From assembly GCA_938015435.1 (NCBI GenBank), contig CALLPN010000010.1:94334-158333 (forward strand): a stretch of 64,000 nucleotides of DNA. The letters run 5' to 3'. Origin of the DNA: an uncultured Saprospiraceae bacterium (lineage in GTDB: Bacteria > Bacteroidota > Bacteroidia > Chitinophagales > Saprospiraceae). This document shows, one piece after another, positions 27,248-38,149 of the stretch. Each line of letters opens with the position of its first letter. Position 1 is the stretch's first letter. Under the pieces are notes generated by a model that saw only the letters and a list, made by a program, of their open reading frames with translations, was not told where the DNA came from and did not search any database. The translations under genes and the position numbers were made by a program.

Positions 27248-29098
27248 TTACATCCGTTCTGGCATCTCTATACCCAACATAGCCAATGCATCTTTTAACA
27301 CTACAGCTACAGTTCTAGATAGTTGTAAACGGAAACATTTCGCAGCTTCGCTTTCTGCTTTCAGAATACGTACATCATGATAGAACTTATGGTAATCTTT
27401 ACCTAAGTCATACGCATAATTAGCGATCATTGATGGATCTAGATTTTCTGCAGCTACGGCTAGTATATCTTTAAACTCTCCAAGCGATCTCATCAAGCTC
27501 TTCTCCATCGGCTCTAAAGATTCGTATGCTGAGTAATCACTTTCTGTATAGTCCGCAGACTTACGCAGTATGGATTGCACACGTACATAAGCGTTTTGGA
27601 TATAAGGTCCTGTTTGTCCTTGCATATCTACCGATTCTGCAGGGTTGAATGTCATTCTCTTTTGTGGATTCACCTTGATGATAAAATACTTCAGTGCAGA
27701 CAAACCAATTTTACGTAGAGTATCTGCTTGCTCATCTGCTGTCAATTCATCTATTTCTCCACGTTCTGCATTCGCTTTTTGGGCTTCATTGATAACCTCT
27801 TGTACAAGATCATCCGCATCTACTACTGTACCTTCACGTGACTTCATTCGACCTTCTGGAAGATCTACCATTCCGTATGAAAGGTGATGTAAGTTATCCG
27901 CATAGGGCTCGCCTAACATCCCAAGTATGGTAAACAACACCTTGAAGTGATAATTTTGCTCATCTCCTACGACATATACCATCTTATCGATACCAAAGTC
28001 TGCATATCTCTGCATAGCAGTTCCGATATCTTGCGTCATATATACAGCAGTACCATCACTACGCAAGACGATCTTCTGATCCATCTTATGCGCTTCGAGA
28101 TCTACCCATGCACTACCATCTTCTTTGTTGAAGAAAGTCCCAGATTCCAATCCTTTCTTCACGACTTCCTTTCCTAGTAAATAGGTATCAGACTCGTAGT
28201 ATAGCTTATCGAAGCTTACTCCTAATGCCTTGTATGTCGTTTCAAATCCATCATATACCCAGCCATTCATCTGTTTCCAAAGGGCTACAGTATCTGCATC
28301 TCCTCCTTCCCACTGACGAAGCATCTCTTTGGCGTCTCCACCTAGAGTTGAATATTCATTGAAATAATCGTTTTTATATGCTTTCCAGAAGTCGTCCGCA
28401 GATTGCCCTTCCTTAGCTTTTTCCTTGAGTTCTGCATCTGCAGCATCAGTTCCTTTCCATTCCGCGTACTCCGCTTGAAACTTCTTTTCAAACATCACAT
28501 AATACTGACCTACGAAGTGATCGCCTTTCTTACCTGTACTTTCTGGAGTAGCACCATCACCGTATCGTTGCCAAGCTAGCATACTTTTACATACCGCAAT
28601 GCCTCTATCATTGATGATCTGAGTATTGATTACTTCATAACCAGCTGCTTTGAGGATCTGACTACTAGCCCAACCGAGTAATATGTTACGGATATGTCCA
28701 AGGTGAAGTGGCTTATTGGTATTCGGTGATGAGAACTCTACCATTACCTTCTTACCATTCGCTGGCAATCTAGTCAATTGGTCATCAGAGGCATATGCTC
28801 CTAGTGTGTGCTTCCATTGCTTATCCGATATACTTAGATTGACAAATCCAGCTACTACATTATATCCAGAGATCTGATCCATCTCATCTACAATTGCTTG
28901 CCCTAGTTCAGCACCGAGGATTGCAGGGCTCATCTTAAGCCTCTTTACATAAGGGAATATGACGATCGTATAATCACCCTCAAACTCCTTCTTGGTGAGG
29001 TTTAATAGGATATCTGCTGCCGTTACATCTATCTCGTACTTCGTACTGATGATTTTGGCCACAGACTCCTTGATTTGCTCTTTGATGTGTGTACTCAT
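27248..29098 (-). CDS. argS: Arginyl-tRNA synthetase
   Basis: The 616-residue class I synthetase attaches arginine to tRNA-Arg. An N-terminal Add-1 domain recognises the tRNA D-loop (about 1-110). SSPNTNKPLHLGHIRNI follows, with the HLGH motif at 132-135. The catalytic domain has YVVGDEQNYHFKVLF and SYGMVDLPEGRMKSREG (KMSKS-equivalent). A C-terminal DALR anticodon-binding domain ends with LGIEMPERM. A -7 element lies about 35 bp upstream. The 170-bp gap to glnS holds low-complexity ACTGCC-type repeats, so the two genes may or may not share a transcript. Confidence 0.96.
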   Translation of the reverse strand: MSTHIKEQIKESVAKIISTKYEIDVTAADILLNLTKKEFEGDYTIVIFPYVKRLKMSPAILGAELGQAIVDEMDQISGYNVVAGFVNLSISDKQWKHTLGAYASDDQLTRLPANGKKVMVEFSSPNTNKPLHLGHIRNILLGWASSQILKAAGYEVINTQIINDRGIAVCKSMLAWQRYGDGATPESTGKKGDHFVGQYYVMFEKKFQAEYAEWKGTDAADAELKEKAKEGQSADDFWKAYKNDYFNEYSTLGGDAKEMLRQWEGGDADTVALWKQMNGWVYDGFETTYKALGVSFDKLYYESDTYLLGKEVVKKGLESGTFFNKEDGSAWVDLEAHKMDQKIVLRSDGTAVYMTQDIGTAMQRYADFGIDKMVYVVGDEQNYHFKVLFTILGMLGEPYADNLHHLSYGMVDLPEGRMKSREGTVVDADDLVQEVINEAQKANAERGEIDELTADEQADTLRKIGLSALKYFIIKVNPQKRMTFNPAESVDMQGQTGPYIQNAYVRVQSILRKSADYTESDYSAYESLEPMEKSLMRSLGEFKDILAVAAENLDPSMIANYAYDLGKDYHKFYHDVRILKAESEAAKCFRLQLSRTVAVVLKDALAMLGIEMPERM

Positions 29099-29132
29099 AT
29101 CCCTTCTTGATGTTTCTTATCAAAATAAGGCG

Positions 29133-29140
29133 CAAAGTTA
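29133..29140 (-). promoter_or_regulatory. -7 element (TAACTTTG) for argS
   Basis: On the minus strand this is an exact TAnnTTTG match, 34 bp before the argS ATG. Confidence 0.5.
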
Positions 29141-29392
29141 ACTTTTTAGGTGGGAGTAATGGTTATGTCGTAGCTTCTATTTACTGGAGCTGTGGCGTTC
29201 TATATTTCGTACATTTATGATGAAATACAACTATTACAGTTAGATAACTTTAGGTGTCAATAAATCACATAAGATCATCAATATTAGCGATTTAATCCAA
29301 ATCCTAGATTCTATGTTTACAAACCTTAAGAATTTCTCAAAGCTCCCTCTGCCATTATGTCATAATTCTCATCATAAAACTATATCTTCGCA

Positions 29393-29400
29393 TTCTTGAT
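29393..29400 (+). promoter_or_regulatory. -7 element (TATCTTCG) for miaB
   Basis: This is the TAnnTTCG variant of the Bacteroidota -7 element, about 20 bp before the miaB ATG. Confidence 0.45.
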
Positions 29401-29420
29401 AAAATTAGAGATCATAATAC

Positions 29421-30851
29421 ATGTACAACGATAATCCTACACTCCCATCTATAAGCAAGGAGATTGACGAAAAGCAGCAAGGAAAGGTATTTTACGATAG
29501 CCCTGAAGTGAAAGAAGATGGTAAGACCTTCTATATAGAAAGCTATGGTTGCCAGATGAACTTCAGCGATAGTGAAATCGTAGCGAGTATCCTTGGTGAA
29601 GCTGGATATAGCGCCACTCGTGACATGGAGAATTCTGATCTGATCTTGATCAATACTTGTTCCATCAGAGAGCGTGCAGAAGCAACCGTACGCAAGAGAC
29701 TCACTGTATTCAACAAGGTAAAGCAACGTAATCCTGGAACTCTCGTAGGTGTATTAGGCTGTATGGCTGAGCGTCTCAAAGGGAAACTGATGGATGATGA
29801 GAAACTTGTAGATATGGTAGTAGGCCCAGATGCTTACAGAGACCTACCTACACTTCTCGCCGGTGCTGAAGATGGCGATCGTGGCATGAATGTACTTCTT
29901 AGCCGTGAAGAGACATACGCTGATATCTCTCCGCTTAGATTAAATAGTAATGGTGTTACGGCATTCGTAACTATCATGAGAGGATGTGATAACATGTGTT
30001 CATTCTGCGTAGTCCCATTTACAAGAGGTAGAGAGCGAAGTCGTAATTCATTCTCAATAGTAGCTGAGGCTACAGACCTATACGAAAAAGGATATAGAGA
30101 AGTTTCTTTGCTAGGTCAAAACGTGGATAGCTACAAATGGGAAAACCCTGAAACTAAAGAAGTAGTATCATTCGCCAATCTTCTAGAGATGGTAGCATTG
30201 ATACATCCTGACCTCAGAGTAAGATTCAGTACCTCACACCCTAAAGATATTACAGACGAAGTACTTGTGACAATGGCATCTCATGAGAATATATGTAAGT
30301 ACATCCACTTACCTGTACAATCAGGAAACAGCCGTGTACTCAAGCTCATGAACCGTACTTACGATAGAGAATGGTATATGGAACGCGTAGAAAGCATCTA
30401 CAAGCATATGCCTGACTGCGCAATCTCGAGTGATATGATCACAGGATTTTGCTCAGAAACTGAAGAAGAGCATCAAGAGACATTGACCATGATGGAATTT
30501 GCTAAGTACTCCATGAGTTATATGTTTTTCTACAGCGAACGTCCTGGAACTTTGGCCGCTAAGAAGTATGAAGATGATATTCCACTAGAAATAAAGAAAA
30601 GAAGACTAGCTGAGATCATAAGACTACAAAATCATATAGGACTTGAGCATAATAAGCTTGATGTAGGTCAGACCTTCAAAGTACTTATCGAAGGAGATTC
30701 CAAGAAATCAGATCAAGATTGGAAAGGACGTAGTACTTATAACAAGATGCTGATTTTCCCAAAGAAGGATGGTCTCAAGCCAGGAGACTACTGTAACGTA
30801 AGAGTAGACAGAGTGACTATCGCTTCTCTTATTGGGGAGATAGTAGATTAG
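29421..30851 (+). CDS. miaB: tRNA-2-methylthio-N6-dimethylallyladenosine synthase MiaB
   Basis: The 476-residue radical-SAM methylthiotransferase modifies A37 of tRNAs reading UNN codons. The N-terminal UPF0004 domain (about 35-150) has [11 protein letters not shown] and the second and third cluster cysteines in [10 protein letters not shown] and LGCMAER. The radical-SAM motif is [20 protein letters not shown] (split at 20). The C-terminal TRAM domain (about 405-475) includes [12 protein letters not shown]. The GRERSR motif and length fit MiaB better than RimO or MtaB. A 10-bp stem-loop follows the stop. Confidence 0.95.
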   Translation: MYNDNPTLPSISKEIDEKQQGKVFYDSPEVKEDGKTFYIESYGCQMNFSDSEIVASILGEAGYSATRDMENSDLILINTCSIRERAEATVRKRLTVFNKVKQRNPGTLVGVLGCMAERLKGKLMDDEKLVDMVVGPDAYRDLPTLLAGAEDGDRGMNVLLSREETYADISPLRLNSNGVTAFVTIMRGCDNMCSFCVVPFTRGRERSRNSFSIVAEATDLYEKGYREVSLLGQNVDSYKWENPETKEVVSFANLLEMVALIHPDLRVRFSTSHPKDITDEVLVTMASHENICKYIHLPVQSGNSRVLKLMNRTYDREWYMERVESIYKHMPDCAISSDMITGFCSETEEEHQETLTMMEFAKYSMSYMFFYSERPGTLAAKKYEDDIPLEIKKRRLAEIIRLQNHIGLEHNKLDVGQTFKVLIEGDSKKSDQDWKGRSTYNKMLIFPKKDGLKPGDYCNVRVDRVTIASLIGEIVD

Positions 30852-30867
30852 ATAATTGACAGTGGAT

Positions 30868-30890
30868 AGTTGACATTAATAATGTCAACT
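30868..30890 (+). terminator. Stem-loop after miaB
   Basis: A perfect 10-bp stem (AGTTGACATT with AATGTCAACT) has a 3-base loop and lies 17 bp after the miaB stop. No U-run follows, so it may stabilise mRNA ends or be a weak terminator. Confidence 0.45.
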
Positions 30891-31035
30891 GATATAGAAA
30901 CACCGTAATGCACGTTTCATATTCTACCCTATGTCGAGGCTAGCTAGTCTAAACGGGAATAGATTTCGAGATTACTGAATCTTTCCCATTATCCAATTTT
31001 ATAATAAATATTCTTTCAATCAACAATCTCCACCC

Positions 31036-32322
31036 GTGAATCTACAAGCAGTAAAACAGAGGTTTGGTATTATAGGTCGTTCAGATTCATTGGATCGTGC
31101 GCTCAATACTGCCGTTCGCGTAGCACCTACCGAATTGACTTGCTTGATCAATGGAGAAAGTGGTGTGGGTAAGGAAGCTTTTTCGAAGATCATCCACGAA
31201 CTCAGTAAGCGTAAGCATAATAAATTTATAGCTATCAATACAGGAGCATTACCTTCTGGTACTATCAACTCAGAATTATTTGGTCACGATAAAGGTGCTT
31301 TTACCGGTGCTACTAGTGATCGTAAAGGATACTTTGAGACTGTAGATGGCGGCACAATATTTCTAGATGAAATTGGCGAAATGCCATTGGATACTCAAGC
31401 GTATTTACTGAGAGTACTCGAAAGTGGTGAATTCCTTAGGGTAGGATCATCCAAAGTCCTTAAGACAGATGTACGAATCGTAGCCGCTACCAATGTTGAC
31501 CTGATGGATAAGATCAAGAAAGGTAAGTTTCGTGAAGATCTCTACTACAGACTGAATACAGTACCGATTATAGTACCATCTCTTTCGGATCGTAGAGAAG
31601 ATATCTATATGCTATTTCGCAGATTTGCTATCGACTTTGCCGAAAAGTATCATACAGATTCTATTCAAATGGATGACCAAGCAAGGTTACTCTTCGAAAA
31701 CTATAGATGGCCAGGAAATATACGTGAGCTCAAAAATGCGGTAGAGCAACTATCTGTACTTTCAGAAAGCAAGATGATTACCGCTGAAAGGCTCATTGAT
31801 CTAATTCCTAACATTACGAAACGTAATCTTCCTGCCAGATTAAGAGATACTGATAGTAGTGATAGCGGTTCAAGCTTTGCGGAGAGAGAGATTATATTCA
31901 AATTTCTATATGAAATGAAGAATGACCTCAGCGACCTTAAGTCACTTGTATATGAGCTAATTAGAAACAATGATCTTAGCGTACCTGATATCAATACAAT
32001 GAGACAACTGTCGACCGCTACTGACAAGCTCGATCGCATGTACGACAACATGGATACCCCAAGATCAACTAACACAGATCCAAGACCCTATTACGGTAAT
32101 GATGACGAATCTGCACCTATCATTCTTGATCGTCACGCTGCACAGCAATACGATGAATCTGAAGTCGTTGAAGAGCTACTGTCTTTGGAGGCGATGGAAA
32201 AGGACATGATCACCAAAGCACTTAAGAAATACAAAGGCAGAAGAAAAGATGCTGCCAAAGAATTAGGAATATCTGAGAGAACACTTTATCGTAAAATCAA
32301 GCAATACGAGATTGAAGAATAA
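31036..32322 (+). CDS. Sigma-54-dependent transcriptional activator without a receiver domain
   Basis: The 428-residue product starts at GTG 31036. It lacks any N-terminal receiver or PAS domain and begins directly with the AAA+ module. Walker A is GESGVGKEAF (about 40-49) and the sigma-54 contact loop is ELFGHDKGAFTGA. Walker B is GGTIFLDEIGEM, with the VRIVAATN and FREDLYYRLN arginine-finger regions. About 100 residues of variable linker follow, then a C-terminal Fis-type HTH (AAKELGISERTLYRKIKQYE). Regulation must come from a partner protein or from its level. It lies just upstream of lptE, a frequent neighbour pairing in this phylum. Confidence 0.92.
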   Translation: MNLQAVKQRFGIIGRSDSLDRALNTAVRVAPTELTCLINGESGVGKEAFSKIIHELSKRKHNKFIAINTGALPSGTINSELFGHDKGAFTGATSDRKGYFETVDGGTIFLDEIGEMPLDTQAYLLRVLESGEFLRVGSSKVLKTDVRIVAATNVDLMDKIKKGKFREDLYYRLNTVPIIVPSLSDRREDIYMLFRRFAIDFAEKYHTDSIQMDDQARLLFENYRWPGNIRELKNAVEQLSVLSESKMITAERLIDLIPNITKRNLPARLRDTDSSDSGSSFAEREIIFKFLYEMKNDLSDLKSLVYELIRNNDLSVPDINTMRQLSTATDKLDRMYDNMDTPRSTNTDPRPYYGNDDESAPIILDRHAAQQYDESEVVEELLSLEAMEKDMITKALKKYKGRRKDAAKELGISERTLYRKIKQYEIEE

Positions 32323-32436
32323 TCATTTTAAGATAACAATTCTTTAATGTACCTTTTTCAGATCTTCTATTCATTCTACATATACAATTCATCCGATCTA
32401 TTCGTTTAAGCCATACAAGGACTTATACCATATCAT

Positions 32437-32943
32437 ATGAGATTTACAAAATACATTGTCTTCACACTTTTCATTGGTTTACTATCCGGCTGTTACAGCT
32501 TTAAAGGAATATCTATACCTCCTGAAGCGCAGACTTTTTATGTCAAAGATTTTGTATTGAGAGCCAATAATGCACCCGCGCAAATAGACCAACTTTGGTC
32601 GGAGGCACTCAGAGAAAAGATACGTAACGAATCCAGGCTCACTTACAATGAACAATCACCCGATATCGAATTTAATGGATCTATAACATCTTACAGTGTC
32701 CAAGGTACAGCACCGCAAGAAGGCAATACAGTTGCACTTAACAAACTTACTATAGCCGTAAGCGTAACTTATACTAACAATGCAGGAGAAGGTGGTGACG
32801 ATGATGAATGGACCCAAAGTTTTAGCTTTTTCAAAGATTTTGATGCCACTTTAGACCTCAATAGTGTCGAAGAGGGATTCATTGAAGAGATCTTCGAACA
32901 ACTGACCGAAAACGTTTTCAACAAAGCATTTACGAACTGGTAG
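32437..32943 (+). CDS. lptE: LPS-assembly lipoprotein LptE
   Basis: The 168-residue lipoprotein has the lipobox LLSGC (Cys19) followed by YSFKGISIPPEAQTFYVKDF, the characteristic N-terminal strand of Bacteroidota LptE. The C-terminal FSFFKDFDATLDLNSVEEGF (split at 20) is also family-typical. LptE plugs LptD in the outer membrane and helps insert lipopolysaccharide. A perfect stem-loop follows the stop by 2 bp, and a long repeat array follows that. Confidence 0.88.
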   Translation: MRFTKYIVFTLFIGLLSGCYSFKGISIPPEAQTFYVKDFVLRANNAPAQIDQLWSEALREKIRNESRLTYNEQSPDIEFNGSITSYSVQGTAPQEGNTVALNKLTIAVSVTYTNNAGEGGDDDEWTQSFSFFKDFDATLDLNSVEEGFIEEIFEQLTENVFNKAFTNW

Positions 32944-32944
32944 A

Positions 32945-32969
32945 GCGAAATTTTCAAAGAAAATTTCGC
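32945..32969 (+). terminator. Stem-loop directly after lptE
   Basis: A perfect 10-bp stem (GCGAAATTTT with AAAATTTCGC, 5-base loop) begins 2 bp after the lptE stop. It has no U-run and is followed by the repeat array. Confidence 0.5.
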
Positions 32970-33530
32970 GGACCGCGTATTGCGAAAGCGTTTTCCTCAA
33001 AAACGCGTGCAATATGCGCACCACACAAGCAATCCTAACTCTATCTAGCCTCCAAGTAATAGACACCCAAAGAAACGTCATCCCCCAAACCGTTTTCCTC
33101 AAAAACGCGTGCAATATGCGCAGCACACAAGCAACCCTAAACCTTTCTAGCAAGCAACTAAGTACCTCCAAAGGAATGTAACACACAACAATCCGCTCTA
33201 CCTAAAGCTGTTTTAGCTTAAAACAATTACAAATCTATCCTATAAATTCTATCTTCCATTCAAGCCATTTCCCAAAAACGCGTGCAATATGCGCACCACA
33301 CAAGCAATCCTAAATCTTTCTAGCAAACAACTAACAACCATCCAAAGGAATGTAACACTCAATAATCCCGCTCTACCTAAAGCTGTTTTAGCCTAAAACA
33401 ATTACACATCTATCCTATAAATTCTATCTTACATTCAAGCCATTTCCCAAAAACGCGTGCAATATGCGCAGCACACAATCAACCCTCGCTAAAGCTGTTT
33501 TAGCATAAAACACTTTCACATTCACCCCCA
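32970..33530. repeat. Array of direct repeats with embedded hairpins between lptE and the Lys-rich gene
   Basis: The 22-bp core AAAAACGCGTGCAATATGCGCA, given here as AAAAACGCG plus TGCAATATGCGCA, occurs at 32999-33020, 33101-33122, 33274-33295 and 33449-33470. Copies 2 to 3 and 3 to 4 are 173 and 175 bp apart and belong to a longer repeat unit. That unit includes a perfect TGTTTTA-GCT-TAAAACA hairpin (33209-33225), recurring near 33390 and 33495 in altered form. Copies 1 and 2 are preceded by CGTTTTCCTC, which pairs with the core start as a stem. No open frame crosses the region with coding character. Confidence 0.8.
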
Positions 33531-33549
33531 CAATTTAACTATAGCATAG

Positions 33550-33591
33550 ATGCCTTCCATCGGAGGACAGGAGTCCTTCGATGAAAGGCAT
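33550..33591. ncRNA. Long stem-loop, possible small RNA or bidirectional terminator
   Basis: Arms 33550-33568 and 33573-33591 (19 bases each, ATGCCTTCCATCGGAGGAC against its near-complement) pair with two mismatches. The loop is four bases (AGGA). There is no T-run of five or more after either arm. It could be a structured RNA, a REP-type element or a terminator; I cannot tell which. Confidence 0.35.
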
Positions 33592-33832
33592 TTCGCATTG
33601 GTCTAGTCTAGCTTAGCACTAGCTTTCGTTGAAGGGTTCACGCCCTCGCAACGTAAGCGGAATCGAAAATCTATAGAAAATATAGTCTATTTCCTAGGAG
33701 CAAATGTTATTAAGCCAGCAAAGCCATTGCACATAACTCCTTTCGTAGCTTATCCACATTACCATCAATATATTAGACATTAGCTGTGTATAACTTTCTT
33801 TCATATCTCATTCATCAAAAGAACTAAAGACA

Positions 33833-33840
33833 TATATTCG
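33833..33840 (+). promoter_or_regulatory. -7 element (TATATTCG) abutting the start of the Lys-rich gene
   Basis: This TAnnTTCG element ends 4 bp before the ATG at 33845, so a typical start site would fall on or near the start codon and the mRNA may be leaderless. Confidence 0.45.
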
Positions 33841-33844
33841 CAGT

Positions 33845-35452
33845 ATGAAGAGAGCACCAATCTCATATTATTTAAAGAATCCCAGCAAACTTGTTGAAAT
33901 AAGTGTGAGTCAGATAGAAAAGTGGTTGCAAAAATCACCTTATTCTCAACCTCTTCGCACCTTATTAGCCAAGAAGATACATTTCAACCAAGAACTTGTC
34001 TTGGACAATGCAATCACTAACTCAGCGGCTATATCTGGTAATCGTACTTGGCTATACCGTGAGCTACATGGCAAAGTTGAGTCTGAGACCAATGACAATA
34101 TTACTCATACAGAAGTAGAGAATGCGGATGTACTTAATGCAACGACTGCCGTAATTGCTACCACAGCAATTGCATCAGCCGCTTTAACTCAAGAAACATT
34201 AGCTCCTGAAGCACCACAAGAAGCTCCAGTTGATTTAGTAGAGTCAGAAGAATCCATTGATGACACAGAAATCAATACAGAATCTCCAGAAGCATCTTCT
34301 GAAGAACGTGAAGCACATGACCTTGAAGTAGATTATGAAGAAATAACATCGCTTAATACCGGATCTCAAGGAGAAGAAAGTATTGAAAATGAAGAAGTTA
34401 CACCAGATAACACTTTAAAAGAATCGGATACTCCTTCATTAGAAGAAGATACTGCATTTGATCATCAAGATATTTCTGATGATGATTTGAATACAACAGA
34501 TCGTTCCTTAGATGAGATTGAAGACGAGATAGTAATCGAGCCACTCCCTACTATTCAACAGAAAGAGATAAAACCGCTAATCGCGACATTAGATGTTGTG
34601 AAAAGCTCTCCAAAACTGATTGATCTAAATCAAGCAGAATCACTTGACACTCCCAATCCCATCTCAGAAATCCAAGTAGTAAGAGTCGATACTGACGAAG
34701 AATTCATTGCGGGAAGAGATGAGAAGAAAAAGAAATCTAAGGGCAAGAAGAAAGTAAAAAAGGATAAGACTAAGAAGAAATCTAAAAAGAAGTCTGGCGA
34801 CAAAGAGAAGAAAGATAAAAAGAAGAAAACGTCTAAAAAAGACAAAGAGAAGAAGAAAGGTAAAAAAGAGAAGAAAGAGCGTAAAAGATTAAAAGCCCTT
34901 AGTGATTTTTGGGATGGAAATAAAGATGCTAAACCTACTAAGCCTGAAAAGGTTAAATCAAAGAAGAAAAAGTCAAAGAAGAAAAATAAGACCGCTTCAG
35001 TAGACCTATTGAAATACGATATCCCAGTTAACGTTAGTGAAGAAGAAGCTAACCCATACAAAGAAAGCTTGGATGAAATGTCTAACTATACTAAATGGCT
35101 ACTAAACTTTAGTAAGGACAAGAAAGATAGCAGCTTTGACCATATGGTTACATCTACCGTCAAGCCTAGCAATCGCATCGAAGAGGTCTCATTCTTTGAG
35201 TCGAAAGCAAAAAACAAGAAGAAAAAAAATAAGAAGGATAAAAAACATAAGTCAATAAAGAATGTTAAAGTAAAAAAGAAGTCGAAATCTGACCTTTCAT
35301 TAGAAGCTAACGAGGAGATCATTTCGGAATTATGGGCTGACTTACTGGCTAAACAAGGACATATTAAAAAAGCAAGTAAGATGTATTTGAAGCTAAGTTT
35401 GAAATATCCTGAAAAAAGTGGTTACTTTGCATCCAAATTGGACAATCTTTAA
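33845..35452 (+). CDS. Lys/Glu-rich protein with conserved N-terminus and TPR-like C-terminus
   Basis: The 535-residue product has three parts. An ordered N-terminus (about 1-80) includes SYYLKNPSKLVEISVSQIEK. A long acidic, probably disordered segment rich in Glu, Asp, Ser and Thr (about 85-285) carries an Ala-rich stretch TTAVIATTAIASAALTQETL, then several Lys-rich KKKSKKK-type blocks (about 295-380 and 455-485). A final helical-repeat-like segment has LWADLLAKQGHIKKASKMYLKLSLKYPEKS. There is no signal peptide or clear membrane helix. It lies between lptE and secG, 14 bp from secG, so co-transcription with secG is likely. The function is unknown; a nucleic-acid or ribosome-associated role is only a guess from the basic blocks. 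Confidence 0.8.
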   Translation: MKRAPISYYLKNPSKLVEISVSQIEKWLQKSPYSQPLRTLLAKKIHFNQELVLDNAITNSAAISGNRTWLYRELHGKVESETNDNITHTEVENADVLNATTAVIATTAIASAALTQETLAPEAPQEAPVDLVESEESIDDTEINTESPEASSEEREAHDLEVDYEEITSLNTGSQGEESIENEEVTPDNTLKESDTPSLEEDTAFDHQDISDDDLNTTDRSLDEIEDEIVIEPLPTIQQKEIKPLIATLDVVKSSPKLIDLNQAESLDTPNPISEIQVVRVDTDEEFIAGRDEKKKKSKGKKKVKKDKTKKKSKKKSGDKEKKDKKKKTSKKDKEKKKGKKEKKERKRLKALSDFWDGNKDAKPTKPEKVKSKKKKSKKKNKTASVDLLKYDIPVNVSEEEANPYKESLDEMSNYTKWLLNFSKDKKDSSFDHMVTSTVKPSNRIEEVSFFESKAKNKKKKNKKDKKHKSIKNVKVKKKSKSDLSLEANEEIISELWADLLAKQGHIKKASKMYLKLSLKYPEKSGYFASKLDNL

Positions 35453-35466
35453 AAGAATATATTACA

Positions 35467-35727
35467 ATGGTTACAGCATTAACAATCATCATCGCTCTTA
35501 ACTGCATCATATTAATGGCAGTAGTACTTATCCAAAATCCTAAAGGTGGTGGAGTAGACAGTACATTTGGAGGAGCAGGCGCTAATCAAATGTTTGGTGC
35601 AGCAAAGTCAACAGACTTTATTGAAAAACTAACTTGGGGATTAGCAATATCTCTTTTTGTGCTTTGTCTTATTACTGCTGTAATGGTAGGAGGTGGAGAA
35701 GCTGGAGAAGCAATGCAGTCTAGATAG
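35467..35727 (+). CDS. secG: Protein translocase subunit SecG
   Basis: The 86-residue product has two membrane helices (about 2-22 and 52-74). They are joined by the conserved cytoplasmic loop IQNPKGGGVDSTFGGAGANQ (split at 20) with the QNPKGGG signature. SecG assists the SecYE channel. The gene starts 14 bp after the Lys-rich protein gene and is followed by a strong terminator with a UUCG loop. Confidence 0.93.
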   Translation: MVTALTIIIALNCIILMAVVLIQNPKGGGVDSTFGGAGANQMFGAAKSTDFIEKLTWGLAISLFVLCLITAVMVGGGEAGEAMQSR

Positions 35728-35765
35728 ATTATTTCAGCTTGTGATTACATGAGCATACAAAATAC

Positions 35766-35798
35766 AAAGGCCTATCATTCGTGATGGGCCTTTTTTTT
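35766..35798 (+). terminator. Rho-independent terminator after secG
   Basis: A stem AAAGGCCTATCA (35766-35777) pairs with TGATGGGCCTTT (35782-35793) with one G-U pair and a UUCG tetraloop. A run of T follows to 35798. Confidence 0.88.
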
Positions 35799-36063
35799 AT
35801 ACCATACTCCACCTAAATTCTACCACAATTAGAATCAAAAAATTAGTGTAGCAGATTGCAATTACAGCAGCACGGCTACCTATGAGAGTTCGTGGACAAA
35901 TACAGTTTTCAATCTTGTCTTCACACTACCCCATTCAATACTATTAAGCCATTCAGACATAATGACACTTCGTCTTGCCACAAAGTGAATATACAAGCCT
36001 GAGTGTAGTATTCTTCATGTAAAAATGTCACCTATATGGGTATGGCATAAGATGTGTTAAGTA

Positions 36064-36071
36064 TATATTCG
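36064..36071 (+). promoter_or_regulatory. -7 element (TATATTCG) for groES-groEL
   Basis: This TAnnTTCG element lies 70 bp upstream of the groES ATG. No CIRCE or other heat-shock operator is visible. Confidence 0.4.
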
Positions 36072-36141
36072 TAGCCGCTAATCAATGGACTAGCGAACAA
36101 ATAGTAATTCAATCATTAATCAAACATAATCATCGGTAAGT

Positions 36142-36405
36142 ATGAAACCAATTAACGACAGAGTAGTAGTACAACCTGCTAAAGCGGTAGAGAAATCAGC
36201 AGGAGGTATAATCATCCCAGATACAGCTAAAGAAAAGCCTTCACAAGGTAAAGTAATAGCAGTAGGTCCAGGAAAAGACGGAGTCGCTATGACAGTAAAG
36301 AAAGGCGACAAAGTATTATACGGTAAGTATGCAGGTCAAGAATTAGCTCACGAAGGTAAAGAATACCTTATCATGAGAGAAGACGACATTCTTATCATAT
36401 TATAA
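36142..36405 (+). CDS. groES: Co-chaperonin GroES
   Basis: The 87-residue product is slightly short for the family but complete. It opens [20 protein letters not shown] and has the mobile loop [20 protein letters not shown] and the roof or core strand [11 protein letters not shown]. GroES caps the GroEL ring. groEL starts about 106 bp downstream on the same strand, so the usual operon is intact. Confidence 0.96.
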   Translation: MKPINDRVVVQPAKAVEKSAGGIIIPDTAKEKPSQGKVIAVGPGKDGVAMTVKKGDKVLYGKYAGQELAHEGKEYLIMREDDILIIL

Positions 36406-36487
36406 TTTATTCAACATCGGCAATCAATTGTCATTATTGAATTAAGAATTGGGAATCTCTTTATTTGAAATTCCTACTCACTATTAA

Positions 36488-38149
<1,662 letters not shown>

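Larger units (their letters stand above)
29099..29420. other. Divergent intergenic region between argS and miaB
   Basis: The 322-bp region holds a -7 element for each gene (29133-29140 on minus, 29393-29400 on plus). I see no gene or strong stem between them. Confidence 0.6.
33531..33844. other. Non-coding stretch with one long stem-loop
   Basis: This stretch follows the repeat array. It holds the 19-bp-armed stem-loop at 33550-33591 (listed separately) and the -7 element of the next gene. I see nothing else. Confidence 0.5.
35728..36141. other. Intergenic region between secG and groES
   Basis: The 414-bp region holds the secG terminator (35766-35798) and the groES -7 element (36064-36071). 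I see no CIRCE inverted repeat and no gene. Confidence 0.6.

Noticed and set aside
32999..33470. CRISPR array
   Set aside because: The repeats are spaced 102, 173 and 175 bp, the spacers are themselves repeated, and no cas gene is present.
34630..35061. 143-residue minus-strand frame (Phe/Leu-rich)
   Set aside because: It is the antisense shadow of the lysine codons in the Lys-rich gene.
35900..36141. CIRCE or other heat-shock operator upstream of groES
   Set aside because: I found no TTAGCACTC-N9-GAGTGCTAA or close variant.
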